64,000 nt of DNA from Paenibacillus hamazuiensis (GCF_023276405.1 NZ_JALRMO010000001.1:5084001-5148000); one strand, 5' to 3'; counted from the stretch's first letter, positions 34,775 to 44,142 are shown. Notes: generated by a model not told the origin, from the sequence alone. A program made the numbers and translations.

Positions 34775-36079
34775 CTACTTCAAGATTTTCCCGGCTTCGT
34801 TAAAGAAATCGTTCACGGCCTGCTCGATCGTTTTCTTGCCGAAGGCGATCGCTTCGCTGGCGTTGCCGAACTGCTTGTTTATGTCGTTCCCGCCGGCAGG
34901 CGCGGTATTCGGCACGTTGATATACGGCGTAATTTTTTTCTGGTAAGCGGCGATTTTTTTGTCTGCCGGCACACGCAGCGGATCGATCAGCGCGTCGCTT
35001 TTCGGGGAGGCGACAACGCCCTGCTCGTCCTTGTACATTTTGACGCCGTCTTCGTCGTTCAGAAAATACTTGATAAATTCCGCCGCTTCCTTCGGATGCT
35101 TCGACTTGGCGGAGATGCTTAGGAATACGCCGCCGATGTCCTCGCCGCTTTTTCCGTTCGGATCGCCGGGCTCCCGGACGACGTCGAGCTCATCCTTCAT
35201 GAAGCTTTGATATATTTTCATCTGGTTGCCCGGAGCGAACACCGCTGCCGTTATGCCTTTGGCGAGCATCGACTCCTGATGCTGCTTGCCTTTGTATTCG
35301 GCCGACAAGGGAGCCGGAGGGATCAGGCCGTCCTTGCGCAATTTATCCCAGTATTGATGGTAGGCGATCATATCTTCCTTCGTGAAGCCGAGCTTGCCGT
35401 CTTTCGTGTAGTTGTCCTTGCCTCTCTGCCGGTTGAAGTAGCCGAACGTATCCATAATGCCGCTCTGATCGTCGATGAAATAAAAGTCCGGCTTGCCGAC
35501 CGCTTTCTTCAATTCCGCCGCCTTGGCGGCAAATTCGTCCCAGGTGATATCGAACTTGGGCGGCTCCACGTTCGCCCTTTTGAACAGATCCGCGTTATAG
35601 AAAAAGCCTTTCGACGAATTGCCGATCGAGAGCATCACCAGCTTGCCGTTCGCCTTGCCGAGATCGAGAATTTTCGGATTCCAGTCCGACACGTCGACGG
35701 CCTTGGACTGGACGATTTCGTCGAGCGGGAGCAGCTGGTTCCGGTTGGCATAATCCATATACCGCGTGAGGTGCATGCTCATGATATCCGGCGGGTCGCC
35801 GCCCGCCACCTGTGTCGCCAGCTTGTCGAAGTAAGGATCGAAATCGCTGAATTCCTGCTCGATTTTAATATTCGGATGCTTCTTCTCGAAATCCTCGATC
35901 ATCTGCGTGAACAGCTTATGCCGGGCTTCGCCACCCCACCAACTGAACCTTAAAGCAACCTTCTCCTGGCCGCCTTTGGCCTCTTTTTCTCCCGCTTTAG
36001 ATGCGCTGTCCCCGCCGCAAGCGGATAAAGCCGCAGCAAGCAGCGCACTCATGCCGATTGTAAGCCCTTTCCTGAACAT
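34775..36079 (-). CDS. Sugar ABC transporter substrate-binding lipoprotein (family 1), copy 1
   Basis: 434 aa. Lipobox LSACGGDS, start set by GGGGGG before ATG at 36079. LRFSWWGGEARHKLF then HPNIKIEQEFSDFDPY are the family 1 landmarks. Heads the cluster: receptor, two permeases, kinase, regulator, esterase, second receptor, serine hydrolase. Paralogous to the receptor gene at the far end. Confidence 0.93.
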   Translation of the reverse strand: MFRKGLTIGMSALLAAALSACGGDSASKAGEKEAKGGQEKVALRFSWWGGEARHKLFTQMIEDFEKKHPNIKIEQEFSDFDPYFDKLATQVAGGDPPDIMSMHLTRYMDYANRNQLLPLDEIVQSKAVDVSDWNPKILDLGKANGKLVMLSIGNSSKGFFYNADLFKRANVEPPKFDITWDEFAAKAAELKKAVGKPDFYFIDDQSGIMDTFGYFNRQRGKDNYTKDGKLGFTKEDMIAYHQYWDKLRKDGLIPPAPLSAEYKGKQHQESMLAKGITAAVFAPGNQMKIYQSFMKDELDVVREPGDPNGKSGEDIGGVFLSISAKSKHPKEAAEFIKYFLNDEDGVKMYKDEQGVVASPKSDALIDPLRVPADKKIAAYQKKITPYINVPNTAPAGGNDINKQFGNASEAIAFGKKTIEQAVNDFFNEAGKILK

Positions 36080-36245
36080 TCGGAAAATCCCCCCGTCTAC
36101 GTAGATGCATGCCTCGCGTCGACTTTCGATTTCATGCTCAGCTTTTACTATACCGGCGATCATCCTCATTCGGAATGGAGCGAATTCCGCACTTCTTGGA
36201 GAATTGTAATATGCGATTTAATTCGCCGCTGCCGGCCGACATAGC

Positions 36246-36300
36246 GAAAAAAAGAAGATCACCGACCCATGGCCTGGCCAAGGAGGCTGGTGATCTTCTT
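36246..36300 (-). terminator. Terminator of the DMT exporter gene
   Basis: On the minus strand AAGAAGATCACC and GGTGATCTTCTT form a perfect 12-bp stem followed by TTTTTTTC. Confidence 0.88.
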
Positions 36301-36306
36301 CCAAAG

Positions 36307-37188
36307 TCAGGCGCCGCCGCTTTCCCGGAGTTTTTGCCGGGAAGGCCAGTTCAGCAGAACGAGCCCGCCCATCAGCAGCGCGGTGCCGAACAAAATATAT
36401 CCCGTGATCGGATCCCCGAAAAACAAATACGCCCACAAAATCGTAAACAGCACTCCGCTGTTGCTGACAATTACCGCTACCGTAAAGGGCACCGTGCGCA
36501 GCGATTGGGAGAACCAATAAAAGCTAAGCCCGGTGATCAGCCCGAGCAGAAGCAAAGCGGCTATAGGCCAAAACGCCGGCTGGCCGGTCCAATGAAATCC
36601 GATGGGAACCGGGATGGCCATCAGCAGCGAGCACCAGAAAAAAATGGAAAAGTTCATCGTGCCGGAATCCATATGGTGGGCCAGCTTTTTTTGGCTAAGG
36701 GTGTGAAAAGCCGCTCCCACCGCCGACAGCACAAACAAAACGGTCGTAACGGCTCCCCCCTGCATCAACAAAGCCAGCGGCATTCCGTTCCAGCTGATCG
36801 AAAGTACGCCGCATATGCAGAGCGCAGCCGCCACCCAGCCCCGCCAGGAGATCTTTTCTTTAAACCAGGCGATCGATAAAATCAGAAGGATGATCGTTTG
36901 AATAGGCCCCACCAATATATTTCCGTAAGAATAACCGATGGATATCGCTATATTTTCAAAAAAGTAGTTGCAGCATTTGCCGATAGCGCCGATCCAGATC
37001 CAGGACATGTCGTAGCGCAGCTTGACGGAGCGGAAACGGACCCAAAGGAACAATCCGAGAAACATAACACCAAACGCAAAGCGGGCAAATGTAATGAGCG
37101 AACTGTCCGCCATGGCCGCAGCCATTTTGACCAAGATACCTACAAAACTCCAGGACATGGTTGCAAGTATCAATAGAAGGTACCCCAC
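36307..37188 (-). CDS. EamA/DMT-family transporter
   Basis: 293 aa with about ten hydrophobic helices, arranged as two EamA halves (starting at YLLLILATMSWSFVGILVKM and around TVLFVLSAVGAAFHTLSQKKL). GPIQTIILLILSIAWFKEKISW and GVLFTILWAYLFFGDPITGY are typical helix-end motifs of this group. Probable metabolite exporter; substrate unknown. GTG start with AGAGGTG. Confidence 0.88.
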   Translation of the reverse strand: MGYLLLILATMSWSFVGILVKMAAAMADSSLITFARFAFGVMFLGLFLWVRFRSVKLRYDMSWIWIGAIGKCCNYFFENIAISIGYSYGNILVGPIQTIILLILSIAWFKEKISWRGWVAAALCICGVLSISWNGMPLALLMQGGAVTTVLFVLSAVGAAFHTLSQKKLAHHMDSGTMNFSIFFWCSLLMAIPVPIGFHWTGQPAFWPIAALLLLGLITGLSFYWFSQSLRTVPFTVAVIVSNSGVLFTILWAYLFFGDPITGYILFGTALLMGGLVLLNWPSRQKLRESGGA

Positions 37189-37212
37189 GCCTACACCTCT
37201 CCCATCATCCTG

Positions 37213-37752
37213 TCAAGCAAATATCCTAAGCAGAAAACTCGGCGCCGACAGACCGTTCAAGCCCAGAATGCCTTTCACGAGAATTGCGGCGCAAAGCAAA
37301 AAGAGAATGAGGCGAAATACGCTTTCCGCCCATGAGCCGGTTTCGATGGCAATGAACTTCGGCAGCAGCCGGAAGCGAATTTTTAAGGGCCAAAGAAGTT
37401 CGACTCCTTGTTCGTTAAATAAATCGATAAATGCATGCGACGCAAAGGCCACCACAAAACACCAAAAGAATATGGGCGGCAGCGGCAAAGCAAGCATGCA
37501 TACAATGAACAAAAACAGGATGGAATGCGTAAGCGTGCGGTGACGAATTTCCATCATTTTTAACAGGAACGACAGCGGAAAAAATATTTTTGCGACCGTG
37601 GAAGAAGGCTTGTCTATGTCGGCGAGCGGGCCGGCCAGGCAACCCAGAAGCAGGACGGCGGCGGATTCCCAGGTCCATAAAGGCTGCTGGAAGCCGGCGA
37701 GAACGCATTCCGCTGCAAGCAAGCCGGCGATACTGTGTGTTTTTTGCAGCAT
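37213..37752 (-). CDS. YdjM-like membrane-bound metal-dependent hydrolase
   Basis: 179 aa, four to five hydrophobic segments. N-terminal KTHSIAGLL, then PLADIDKPSS and RHRTLTHS-ILFLF with the LPXD/H-x-H metal motifs of the YdjM (DUF457) family, and SHAFIDLFNEQGVELLWPL at the third site. The family is linked to LexA regulation in E. coli but its reaction is unknown. Start AAGGAG. Confidence 0.85.
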   Translation of the reverse strand: MLQKTHSIAGLLAAECVLAGFQQPLWTWESAAVLLLGCLAGPLADIDKPSSTVAKIFFPLSFLLKMMEIRHRTLTHSILFLFIVCMLALPLPPIFFWCFVVAFASHAFIDLFNEQGVELLWPLKIRFRLLPKFIAIETGSWAESVFRLILFLLCAAILVKGILGLNGLSAPSFLLRIFA

Positions 37753-37951
37753 TGGGCTGAACTCCTTGTAAGTTTAACATGACCACAAATAGATATTATA
37801 TATGAAACTATCATTCTCGCCAATTTTCCGCGAGGAATGTCAGAAATGTACCGGGTCCCGACGTGCCCGGATCGCTCGGATGGGCTGCCTTCATCCGTTT
37901 TCAAGCATCAATGCAAGTTCTTCATTTATTTCAAGCCGGAGGGTGCCGGAA

Positions 37952-38917
37952 TTATTCGAGCCATTCGGGGAAACATTTCTTCAGATGAGCGAGCTTGACC
38001 TCCCTATGCACGGCACCCCCGCCTTCATGACCGTTAAACGGGTATACGACGATTTCCTTTTCACTTTGAATGCGGTTGTATGTGGCGAAATACATTTCGG
38101 CCGGACATGTCTCGTCCTTCAGCGCGACGGACGCAAGCACCCTGCAGCGGATTTTGTCCGCCATGTTCATCGTGTCGAAGTAGCTGAGGTTGTTCATCAC
38201 GAGATCCGTCTGATCCGGATGTTTCTTCAAATATTCGGCTACGCTCGAAAACGCCCCGTGATTTCCTTCGATGCGCCGGACGAGGTTGCTGTTGCTCGGC
38301 ACATCGACCATCGCGAGCGCCGGCCTGTCGTCCAAGGCGCAGACGGCCATGCCGAGTGCGCCGCCCTGGCTCGCCCCTTCGATGACGATTTTAGCGGCGT
38401 CGACCTCCTCCTGAGCGCAGGCGAAATCGATCGCTTTGACGCAGTCCATATAGGCGAAACGGTAGTAATACTCGTCTTTATCATGAACGCCCTTGCTCGC
38501 CACATTCAGCGTAAACCCGTGAGTATAGGACGCGCTGTTGCCGGTTTTTCCGCCTTGATCGCGGCAATCGACCGACAGCACGGCGATGCCCAGCATCACC
38601 CAATGCATGAAATCGGACGGCTGCCCCCGGCTGCCGGAAAAACCGTGATAATGGATCAGGCACGGGTATTTGTCTTTCTTTAAAAAGGCCGGAACGATAA
38701 ACCAGCCATGGATGCGGGTCCGATCCATCCCGTTGTACGAGATCGCGTACACCTTAACGTGCGGACTCGGATAATCCGCCGGTTTTCTCTCCGGATTCAG
38801 CGGAACCGCCCTGGCCTCCGCCACCGTCCGCTCCCAGAACGCATCGAAATCGTCCTGCTTCGTCAGCTCCGGCAAATAGCTGTAAAACGGTCTGGTCACT
38901 TCTTCGATATAACCCAT
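37952..38917 (-). CDS. Acetyl-xylan esterase / cephalosporin-C deacetylase (CE7)
   Basis: 321 aa cytosolic deacetylase. The nucleophile motif EGASQGGALGMAV, the RGQP-like oxyanion segment FSGSRGQPSDFMHW and the acid/base pair SVALKDETCPAEMYFATYN...GHEGG place it in carbohydrate esterase family 7. Removes acetyl groups from imported xylo-oligosaccharides or cephalosporin-like esters. GGGGGC before ATG. Monocistronic as far as seen. Confidence 0.92.
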   Translation of the reverse strand: MGYIEEVTRPFYSYLPELTKQDDFDAFWERTVAEARAVPLNPERKPADYPSPHVKVYAISYNGMDRTRIHGWFIVPAFLKKDKYPCLIHYHGFSGSRGQPSDFMHWVMLGIAVLSVDCRDQGGKTGNSASYTHGFTLNVASKGVHDKDEYYYRFAYMDCVKAIDFACAQEEVDAAKIVIEGASQGGALGMAVCALDDRPALAMVDVPSNSNLVRRIEGNHGAFSSVAEYLKKHPDQTDLVMNNLSYFDTMNMADKIRCRVLASVALKDETCPAEMYFATYNRIQSEKEIVVYPFNGHEGGGAVHREVKLAHLKKCFPEWLE

Positions 38918-38983
38918 ACGTACGCCCCCTTGTCGTTCATTCTTATTCGATTTTACCGCGAGTATGATCGGATTGTAACCCTA

Positions 38984-39012
38984 TTGTCGATTTTTCTCTA
39001 GTATACTATACT
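38984..39012 (+). promoter_or_regulatory. Sigma-A promoter of the exonuclease III gene
   Basis: TTGTCG (38984-38989), 17 bp, TATACT (39007-39012), about 50 bp from the start codon. Confidence 0.65.
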
Positions 39013-39060
39013 GCTAGAAGTAAAGGGCCTATGCGGCGAGAGGCGGGAGGATAACGAAAG

Positions 39061-39849
39061 ATGAAACTCGTATCGTGGAATGTCAACGGATTAAGAGCAT
39101 GCGTGAACAAAGGCTTTAACGATTATTTCGTGCAGACGGACGCGGATATTTTCTGCGTTCAGGAGACGAAGCTGCAGGAGGGACAAATCTCGCTCGAATA
39201 CGAAAAGCCTTATTTCCAATACTGGAATTACGCGGTTCAGAAAGGGTATTCCGGGACGGCGGTATTTACAAGGATTGAACCGCTTTCCGTGCGTTACGGC
39301 CTGGAGGAAGATTCGGAGCCGGAAGGGCGGGTTATTACGCTGGAGTTTGGCTCCTTTTATCTCGTCAACGTGTACACTCCGAATGCAAGGCGCGATCTGT
39401 CCCGATTGGAACTGCGCATGGAGTGGGAGGACCGCTTCCGGAGTTATCTGGAGCAGCTCGATGCCCGCAAGCCGGTCATCGTATGCGGCGATTTGAACGT
39501 GGCCCATCATGAGATCGATATCAAAAACGCCAAATCGAACCGGGGCAACTCCGGGTTTACCGATGAGGAGCGGGACAAGATGACCCGACTGCTGGAGGCC
39601 GGATTTATCGATACGTTCCGGCATTTTTATCCCGACAAGACGGACGCTTATACGTGGTGGTCCAACATGCCCAAAGTAAGAGAGCGGAACGTCGGCTGGC
39701 GCATCGACTACTTCCTCGCTTCTTCGAGACTGGCGCCATTCCTCGTAGATTCGCAAATTGACGCCCACGTGATGGGCAGCGACCACTGCCCGGTCGTGCT
39801 GCTGCTGGCGGATGATATACGGTCGGAAGCGGAAAATTCGGATGCATAG
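39061..39849 (+). CDS. exoA: Exodeoxyribonuclease III / AP endonuclease
   Basis: 262 aa DNA repair nuclease (3'-5' exonuclease and AP-site incision). All motifs of the ExoIII family are present: SWNVNGLRAC, FCVQETKLQ, YTPNARRDLSRLE, VCGDLNVAHHEIDI, DTFRHFYPDKTDAYTWW, NVGWRIDYFLAS and the final GSDHCPVVL. GGGAGGATAACGAAAG before ATG. Small constitutive gene with its own promoter. Confidence 0.97.
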   Translation: MKLVSWNVNGLRACVNKGFNDYFVQTDADIFCVQETKLQEGQISLEYEKPYFQYWNYAVQKGYSGTAVFTRIEPLSVRYGLEEDSEPEGRVITLEFGSFYLVNVYTPNARRDLSRLELRMEWEDRFRSYLEQLDARKPVIVCGDLNVAHHEIDIKNAKSNRGNSGFTDEERDKMTRLLEAGFIDTFRHFYPDKTDAYTWWSNMPKVRERNVGWRIDYFLASSRLAPFLVDSQIDAHVMGSDHCPVVLLLADDIRSEAENSDA

Positions 39850-39874
39850 ATCGGAGAATGGCCGGCTGCCCCAA

Positions 39875-39904
39875 GCATTTTCAGGCATTTTCAGGCATTT
39901 TCGG
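39875..39904. repeat. Short tandem repeat after exoA
   Basis: Three copies of a 10-base unit GCATTTTCAG, the last with two changes. No hairpin potential. Confidence 0.7.
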
Positions 39905-40308
39905 GAATTGTTCCGAAAAAACTTCTCCCGGAAGGCGAATCATTTTTATCATGATCAAATAGGAGCCACCTTGATGGCATGTGCTTCCTATGTACCGGCA
40001 ATTTAACGGTTGCTGCCGAGCTTATTTGGCTCAAAAGCGTCATTTTTAAATCGTAACGGTTGTGGCAGAGCTTATTTCTCATCTTGTACCCCCCAAATCG
40101 ATGAAAGTTCACAAATAACAGCTCTGGCAACCGTTACCGTTCTGAAATCACCCGTTTGGCTCTCATAAGCTCGCCTGCAACCGTTAGAAGGAGGCGCGGT
40201 GTGTACGCCGTGTACCGCATGAGCCTCCACGCTGTTTGACGGTCAATGGTACAAACGGCACAGACCCTGAAAAAGTGAAATTAAGGAAAAAATTAGTCCC
40301 TCCCGATT
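39905..40308. repeat. Intergenic quadruplicate inverted-repeat element B
   Basis: No gene is supported. Units: TAACGGTTGCTGCCGAGCTT from 40004 and TAACGGTTGTGGCAGAGCTT from 40054 on the plus strand; on the minus strand 40114-40136 (TAACGGTTGCCAGAGCTGTT) and 40165-40186 (TAACGGTTGCAGGCGAGCTT). Spacing 50, 60 and 51 bp. It repeats the layout of the element at 23.5-23.7 kb with a different unit sequence. The remainder to 40308 has no clear signal. Confidence 0.75.
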
Positions 40309-41577
40309 ATGTACATTTCCAACACTCCATGCAAAAATAGGAATATATGTTCCTATTCGAAAGGAGTGTTTTTTATTTTATCCTTATCGTTTAATGCCGA
40401 ATATGCGGACGAAAGATTTCGCAGCGAAATCGCGGAGCCGCTTGCCAAACGGTTTCCTCATGTGCATTTGGAACACCGAAGAGAAATACCGCTGTACGGC
40501 GATCATATCGAAAAATGGGAAAACGGCGAACCGATGGCGGACATCCATCTTATCGAGACATATTCGCTGCGCAGGCTGATCGGCAAACATCTGTGCGTCA
40601 ACTTGCTGGAGCTGGATCCTTCGTTATCCGCACATCCTTTCGAAGCCGGATTGCTGGCGCACGGGCTGGGCGACAGCGGCGAGCTGTTCGCCGTTCCTTA
40701 CAACAACGCCATGGATTACCCCTTATGTTATAACAAAACGATTTTCGACAAATTCGGCGAACCGTATCCCGGCGACGGCATGACGTGGGAGGAAGTCATC
40801 GAACGTTCGGCCGATGTTTCCGGTCCGCGCGACGGAACGTCGTACATCGGCCTGGACCCGGCGGATATATCGCTAATGAGCATGCAGTTATCCGCCGAGT
40901 TGGTCGACGCAGCAACCGGCAAAGCCAGCGTCACCGGCCCCGAGTGGAAAAAAATGGCCCGGACGATTCAGCGAATCTATCAGGTTAAAAACAACCTGCT
41001 TCCCAATACAAACAAGATGCTGGCGTTTAACCGTTACTTCGTACGAGAGCAAGTCGTCGCCATGGGCGTCATTTGCCCGACCTGCTACAACCCGGATGAT
41101 TTGCAGTTCGATTGGGATATCGTCTCTTATCCCGTATTCGAGGAACGGCAAGGACCTAACCTGTGGAACAACCTCATGCTCGCGATCAGTCCGTCATGCA
41201 AGGACAAAGCCGCCGCATTGGAAATTGTCCGTTTCCTGGTATCGGACGAGTTTCAGCGAAACAACTGCCGGAAAGGCGTATTAACGTCGTTAAACAATCC
41301 GGACATTCAAATGATGTTCGGAGAGCTTGTCCCGCTATATCAAAACAAAAATGTCCGGGCCATTAGCTATAACAGACCTGCGCCCCCTCCCCCGAGAGGC
41401 TCGGTCGGCAAAGTCATCGGGCTGCAGCTGCGCCTCATGAAAGAGAACAAGGATTGGGGTATACTGGATTATCGCCGCCGGCTGCTCGATATGATTCTGA
41501 ATAACGAACAAGCGGACGAAACCTTGCAGCGGTATGCGGATGAGCTGAACAGGGAAATGGGTGTACGGCTCGCCTGA
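40309..41577 (+). CDS. Family 1 solute-binding protein lacking an export signal (5' truncated?)
   Basis: Up to 422 aa. ILSLSFNAEYADERFRSEIA, PYNNAMDYPLCYNKTIFDKFG and DEFQRNNCRKGVL resemble the mature part of family 1 sugar-binding proteins, but there is no signal peptide or lipobox in front. The only ordinary start is ATG at 40309 without a ribosome site; a good AAGGAG at 40361-40366 is followed eight bases later by ATT, not a usual start. A terminator-like hairpin overlaps this region. It could be a cytosolic regulator domain that lost its HTH, or a decaying gene. Confidence 0.65.
   Translation: MYISNTPCKNRNICSYSKGVFFILSLSFNAEYADERFRSEIAEPLAKRFPHVHLEHRREIPLYGDHIEKWENGEPMADIHLIETYSLRRLIGKHLCVNLLELDPSLSAHPFEAGLLAHGLGDSGELFAVPYNNAMDYPLCYNKTIFDKFGEPYPGDGMTWEEVIERSADVSGPRDGTSYIGLDPADISLMSMQLSAELVDAATGKASVTGPEWKKMARTIQRIYQVKNNLLPNTNKMLAFNRYFVREQVVAMGVICPTCYNPDDLQFDWDIVSYPVFEERQGPNLWNNLMLAISPSCKDKAAALEIVRFLVSDEFQRNNCRKGVLTSLNNPDIQMMFGELVPLYQNKNVRAISYNRPAPPPPRGSVGKVIGLQLRLMKENKDWGILDYRRRLLDMILNNEQADETLQRYADELNREMGVRLA
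40321..40380 (+). terminator. Nested hairpin with T tract over the solute-binding protein start
   Basis: Outer arms AACACTCC and GGAGTGTT enclose inner arms AATAGGAA and TTCCTATT; TTTTATTTTA follows. It looks like a terminator and would also hide the AAGGAG ribosome site, so attenuation is possible. Confidence 0.6.
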
Positions 41578-41623
41578 ACGAAACGGGCCCGGCTTTCTTT
41601 GCTGCCGCCTGCAAGCAAACAAA

Positions 41624-41658
41624 GCTCCGGACGGAACGTTCCTGTTCCTGTCCGGAGC
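41624..41658 (-). terminator. Terminator of ald
   Basis: GCTCCGGAC pairs with GTCCGGAGC; on the minus strand TTTGTTTGC follows. Confidence 0.75.
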
Positions 41659-41664
41659 TGCAAA

Positions 41665-42795
41665 TCAGCCGATCAATTGCTTTTCCAGCGCCATTTCGGC
41701 ATCGGTATACTCATAACCGAGATCCTTCGCCACCGCTTCGTGAGTGACCGAACCGCCCGCAGCGTTGAGTCCGAGCCGGAGCGGTTTATTGTCCTGCACA
41801 GCCCGCTTCACACCTTTGCCGGCAATTTGCAGGGCATAGGGAAGAGTCGCGTTTGTCAGGGCGAAAGTCGACGTTCTTGGAACGGCGCCGGGCATGTTCG
41901 CCACCGCATAATGGATGACGCCGTGTTTTTCATACGTAGGCTCGGCGTGTGTCGTCACGCGGTCGACCGTCTCGAAGATCCCGCCGTGGTCTACGGCTAC
42001 GTCAACGATCACCGCCCCCGGCTTCATCGCTCTTACCATATCGTCCGTAACCAGCTTCGGCGCTTTGGCTCCCGGTATCAATACCGCCCCGACGACCAGA
42101 TCGGACTCCTCGAGAGCGTCTGCAATATGCATCGGCGAAGACGCCAAGGTTTGGACGCCCGAGCCGAATATGTCCGCCAATTGGCGCAGGCGCTCCAGAT
42201 CCGAATCGATGACCGTCACGTCGGCGCCGAGGCCGGCTGCGATTTTGGCGGCGTTAGTGCCGACGACGCCCCCGCCGATAACGGTCACCTTCCCCCGCTT
42301 CACGCCCGGAACTCCCCCCAGCAAAATGCCTTTCCCGCCATGCGGCTTCTCCAAAAGCTGCGCGCCGATCTGCACGGACATGCGGCCGGCTACCTCACTC
42401 ATCGGTTTCAGCAGGGGCAGCGAACCGTTCGCGGAAACCGTTTCGTAGGCAATGGCAGCGACCTTCGTTTCCACCAGGGCCCGGGTCAGCCCCGGGTCGG
42501 CCGCCAGATGCAAATAAGCAAACAGGACCAAATCTTCACGAAAATACCCGAATTCGGAAGGTAGCGGTTCCTTCACTTTCATGACCATATCCGCCATCCG
42601 CCAAACATCGGAGGCATGATCCGCAACCGCCGCGCCTGCCGCCGTATAATCTTCATTTGCAAAGCCGCTGCCCGCACCGGCATCTTTTTCGATGAACACC
42701 TCGTGCCCGGCCTTTACTAAAGCGGCCGCGCCGGCGGGAGTCATCGCGATCCGGTTTTCCTGGTTTTTGATTTCTTTAGGCACCCCGATCTTCAT
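41665..42795 (-). CDS. ald: Alanine dehydrogenase
   Basis: Oxidises L-alanine to pyruvate and ammonia with NAD. 376 aa, family length. [19 protein letters not shown], the substrate-site [10 protein letters not shown], and the NAD fold [17 protein letters not shown] are conserved, as is [12 protein letters not shown]. It is downstream of a PucR-type regulator in the same direction, with a palindrome in between, matching the adeR-ald pair of Bacillus. The adjacent alanine racemase suggests D-alanine use as well. Confidence 0.95.
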   Translation of the reverse strand: MKIGVPKEIKNQENRIAMTPAGAAALVKAGHEVFIEKDAGAGSGFANEDYTAAGAAVADHASDVWRMADMVMKVKEPLPSEFGYFREDLVLFAYLHLAADPGLTRALVETKVAAIAYETVSANGSLPLLKPMSEVAGRMSVQIGAQLLEKPHGGKGILLGGVPGVKRGKVTVIGGGVVGTNAAKIAAGLGADVTVIDSDLERLRQLADIFGSGVQTLASSPMHIADALEESDLVVGAVLIPGAKAPKLVTDDMVRAMKPGAVIVDVAVDHGGIFETVDRVTTHAEPTYEKHGVIHYAVANMPGAVPRTSTFALTNATLPYALQIAGKGVKRAVQDNKPLRLGLNAAGGSVTHEAVAKDLGYEYTDAEMALEKQLIG

Positions 42796-42888
42796 CCCTA
42801 TGCCCTCCCCTGAACTTGTCTTAAGTCAAGTATAGGAGAACCGGCCCCCGTTATCTTCGTCTGAAAACGAGAAAGCACCGGGCCGCTA

Positions 42889-42904
42889 TTGTGAATTTTC
42901 ACAA
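42889..42904. promoter_or_regulatory. Palindrome upstream of ald, predicted AdeR site
   Basis: TTGTGAA-TT-TTCACAA, perfect seven-base arms, immediately after the adeR stop and about 95 bp before ald. A near-identical TTGTGAAAATACACAA lies in the adeR-alr gap. Confidence 0.65.
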
Positions 42905-42906
42905 AG

Positions 42907-44142
42907 TCAGCGTCCGCCGAGCTGTTCCGTCTTCAGATCAATATACAGGGTAACCTTCTGATTCATATCGGTTAAGTCGATTTCGCCGACCTCGGAAATC
43001 CGTTTCAACCGGTAAGTCAGCGTATTGATATGAACGTGCAGCAGCCGGGCCGCCTCTTTCGCATTGCTGTCGCAGCTTAAAAAGACGTCCAACGTATGCA
43101 GCAGGCACTGATTGTGCTCGGCATCGTACGTTCTCAGCTTTTCAATGGCGGCGTTTTTCATCGGGCGTTTTTGCTTTTCCTGCAGGATGAGCGGCAAAAA
43201 ACGGTAGAAGCCGAGGCCGGGATAATCGTAAATATGCCGCGTTTCGGCGGGAAATTGCCGCTTGATTTGCAGCACGGTCAACGCTTCCTGGTACCCCTCC
43301 TCCACCGCGGCGTAGCTTTCGCGAAGCGAGCTGCCGCCTGCGTCGAACCGGACGCTCCCGGCGCTTCTAGCGATCTGTTCCGCGAAGCTCCGAATGGGCG
43401 CCGGACTGTCCGGCTTCAATGAAGATGCCGCTCCGGGTGCGGCAAGCAGGATCAACTGGTCGTTGTCGACGACATGGCCGATCAAGCGAACATGCCTGAC
43501 TGACGCGCCGATATACTGAATATGCTGAAGCAGGCTGTCCCCGATTTCCGACACGAACCGGATCACCCACACATAATAAGATGCAGGAAGCTGTATGTCC
43601 AGCTTGTCCGCTTGTTCCCGAATCGCCGTTTCGGACGTTAAAAATCCCGTCAAAAGCTGCCATAGAAAATCGGTCCGGCTCTCTTCTTTTTTCCGTCTCT
43701 GCTGCTGCAATTGAACCAATTTCGCTTTGACCGCCTGCGCCGCCGTTTTGAGACGGGCCAGTTCCTCGTCCCCGAGACGTCTTTCATCGTCAAGAATCCA
43801 AATATACCCCAAGATGTCGTCGTTTTTGCGGATCGCCATGGCCACGCGGGCGCCAAGCCCGACATCTTCGATCGCCGCGACACGGACCGGACCGTCGCTC
43901 TCGTGCAGCCGCCGAATCACCCCTTCGCGCCATAAAGCGGCGATCACCTTCTCCGGAACCCTGCGGCCGACGATCGTCGCCAGCCGGGCGAAATCCGCCT
44001 TCGCATCGTGCGCGCTGTAGGCGATCAGCCGGTGACCGGGGTCCTCGATCGTTACCGGGCACCCGATCGCTTTATTTATCGCTTCCGCCACAGCCTCCAG
44101 GCTGTCAAAGCCGGCTTCGAACATATCTTTTTCCGTATGCAT
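42907..44142 (-). CDS. adeR: PucR/CdaR-type regulator, AdeR-like
   Basis: 411-aa activator-type regulator. N-terminal ~1-150 ligand-sensing region (GCPVTIEDPGHRLIAYS, LGYIWILDDERRL), a middle GGDEF-like CdaR region, and the C-terminal PucR helix-turn-helix (NAKEAARLLHVHINTLTYRL followed by KRISEVGEIDL). Next to ald, it fits B. subtilis AdeR, which activates ald with alanine; the ligand is not tested here. Divergent from alr. Confidence 0.87.
   Translation of the reverse strand: MHTEKDMFEAGFDSLEAVAEAINKAIGCPVTIEDPGHRLIAYSAHDAKADFARLATIVGRRVPEKVIAALWREGVIRRLHESDGPVRVAAIEDVGLGARVAMAIRKNDDILGYIWILDDERRLGDEELARLKTAAQAVKAKLVQLQQQRRKKEESRTDFLWQLLTGFLTSETAIREQADKLDIQLPASYYVWVIRFVSEIGDSLLQHIQYIGASVRHVRLIGHVVDNDQLILLAAPGAASSLKPDSPAPIRSFAEQIARSAGSVRFDAGGSSLRESYAAVEEGYQEALTVLQIKRQFPAETRHIYDYPGLGFYRFLPLILQEKQKRPMKNAAIEKLRTYDAEHNQCLLHTLDVFLSCDSNAKEAARLLHVHINTLTYRLKRISEVGEIDLTDMNQKVTLYIDLKTEQLGGR

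Noticed and set aside
40004-40186. Insertion-sequence ends or MITE with target duplication
   Set aside because: No transposase and no clear flanking duplication were seen; kept only as a repeat element.
42889-42904. CRP-type or cre site
   Set aside because: The arms resemble TGTGA/TCACA but the spacer is four bases rather than six, and cre consensus is not met; AdeR is the simpler owner.
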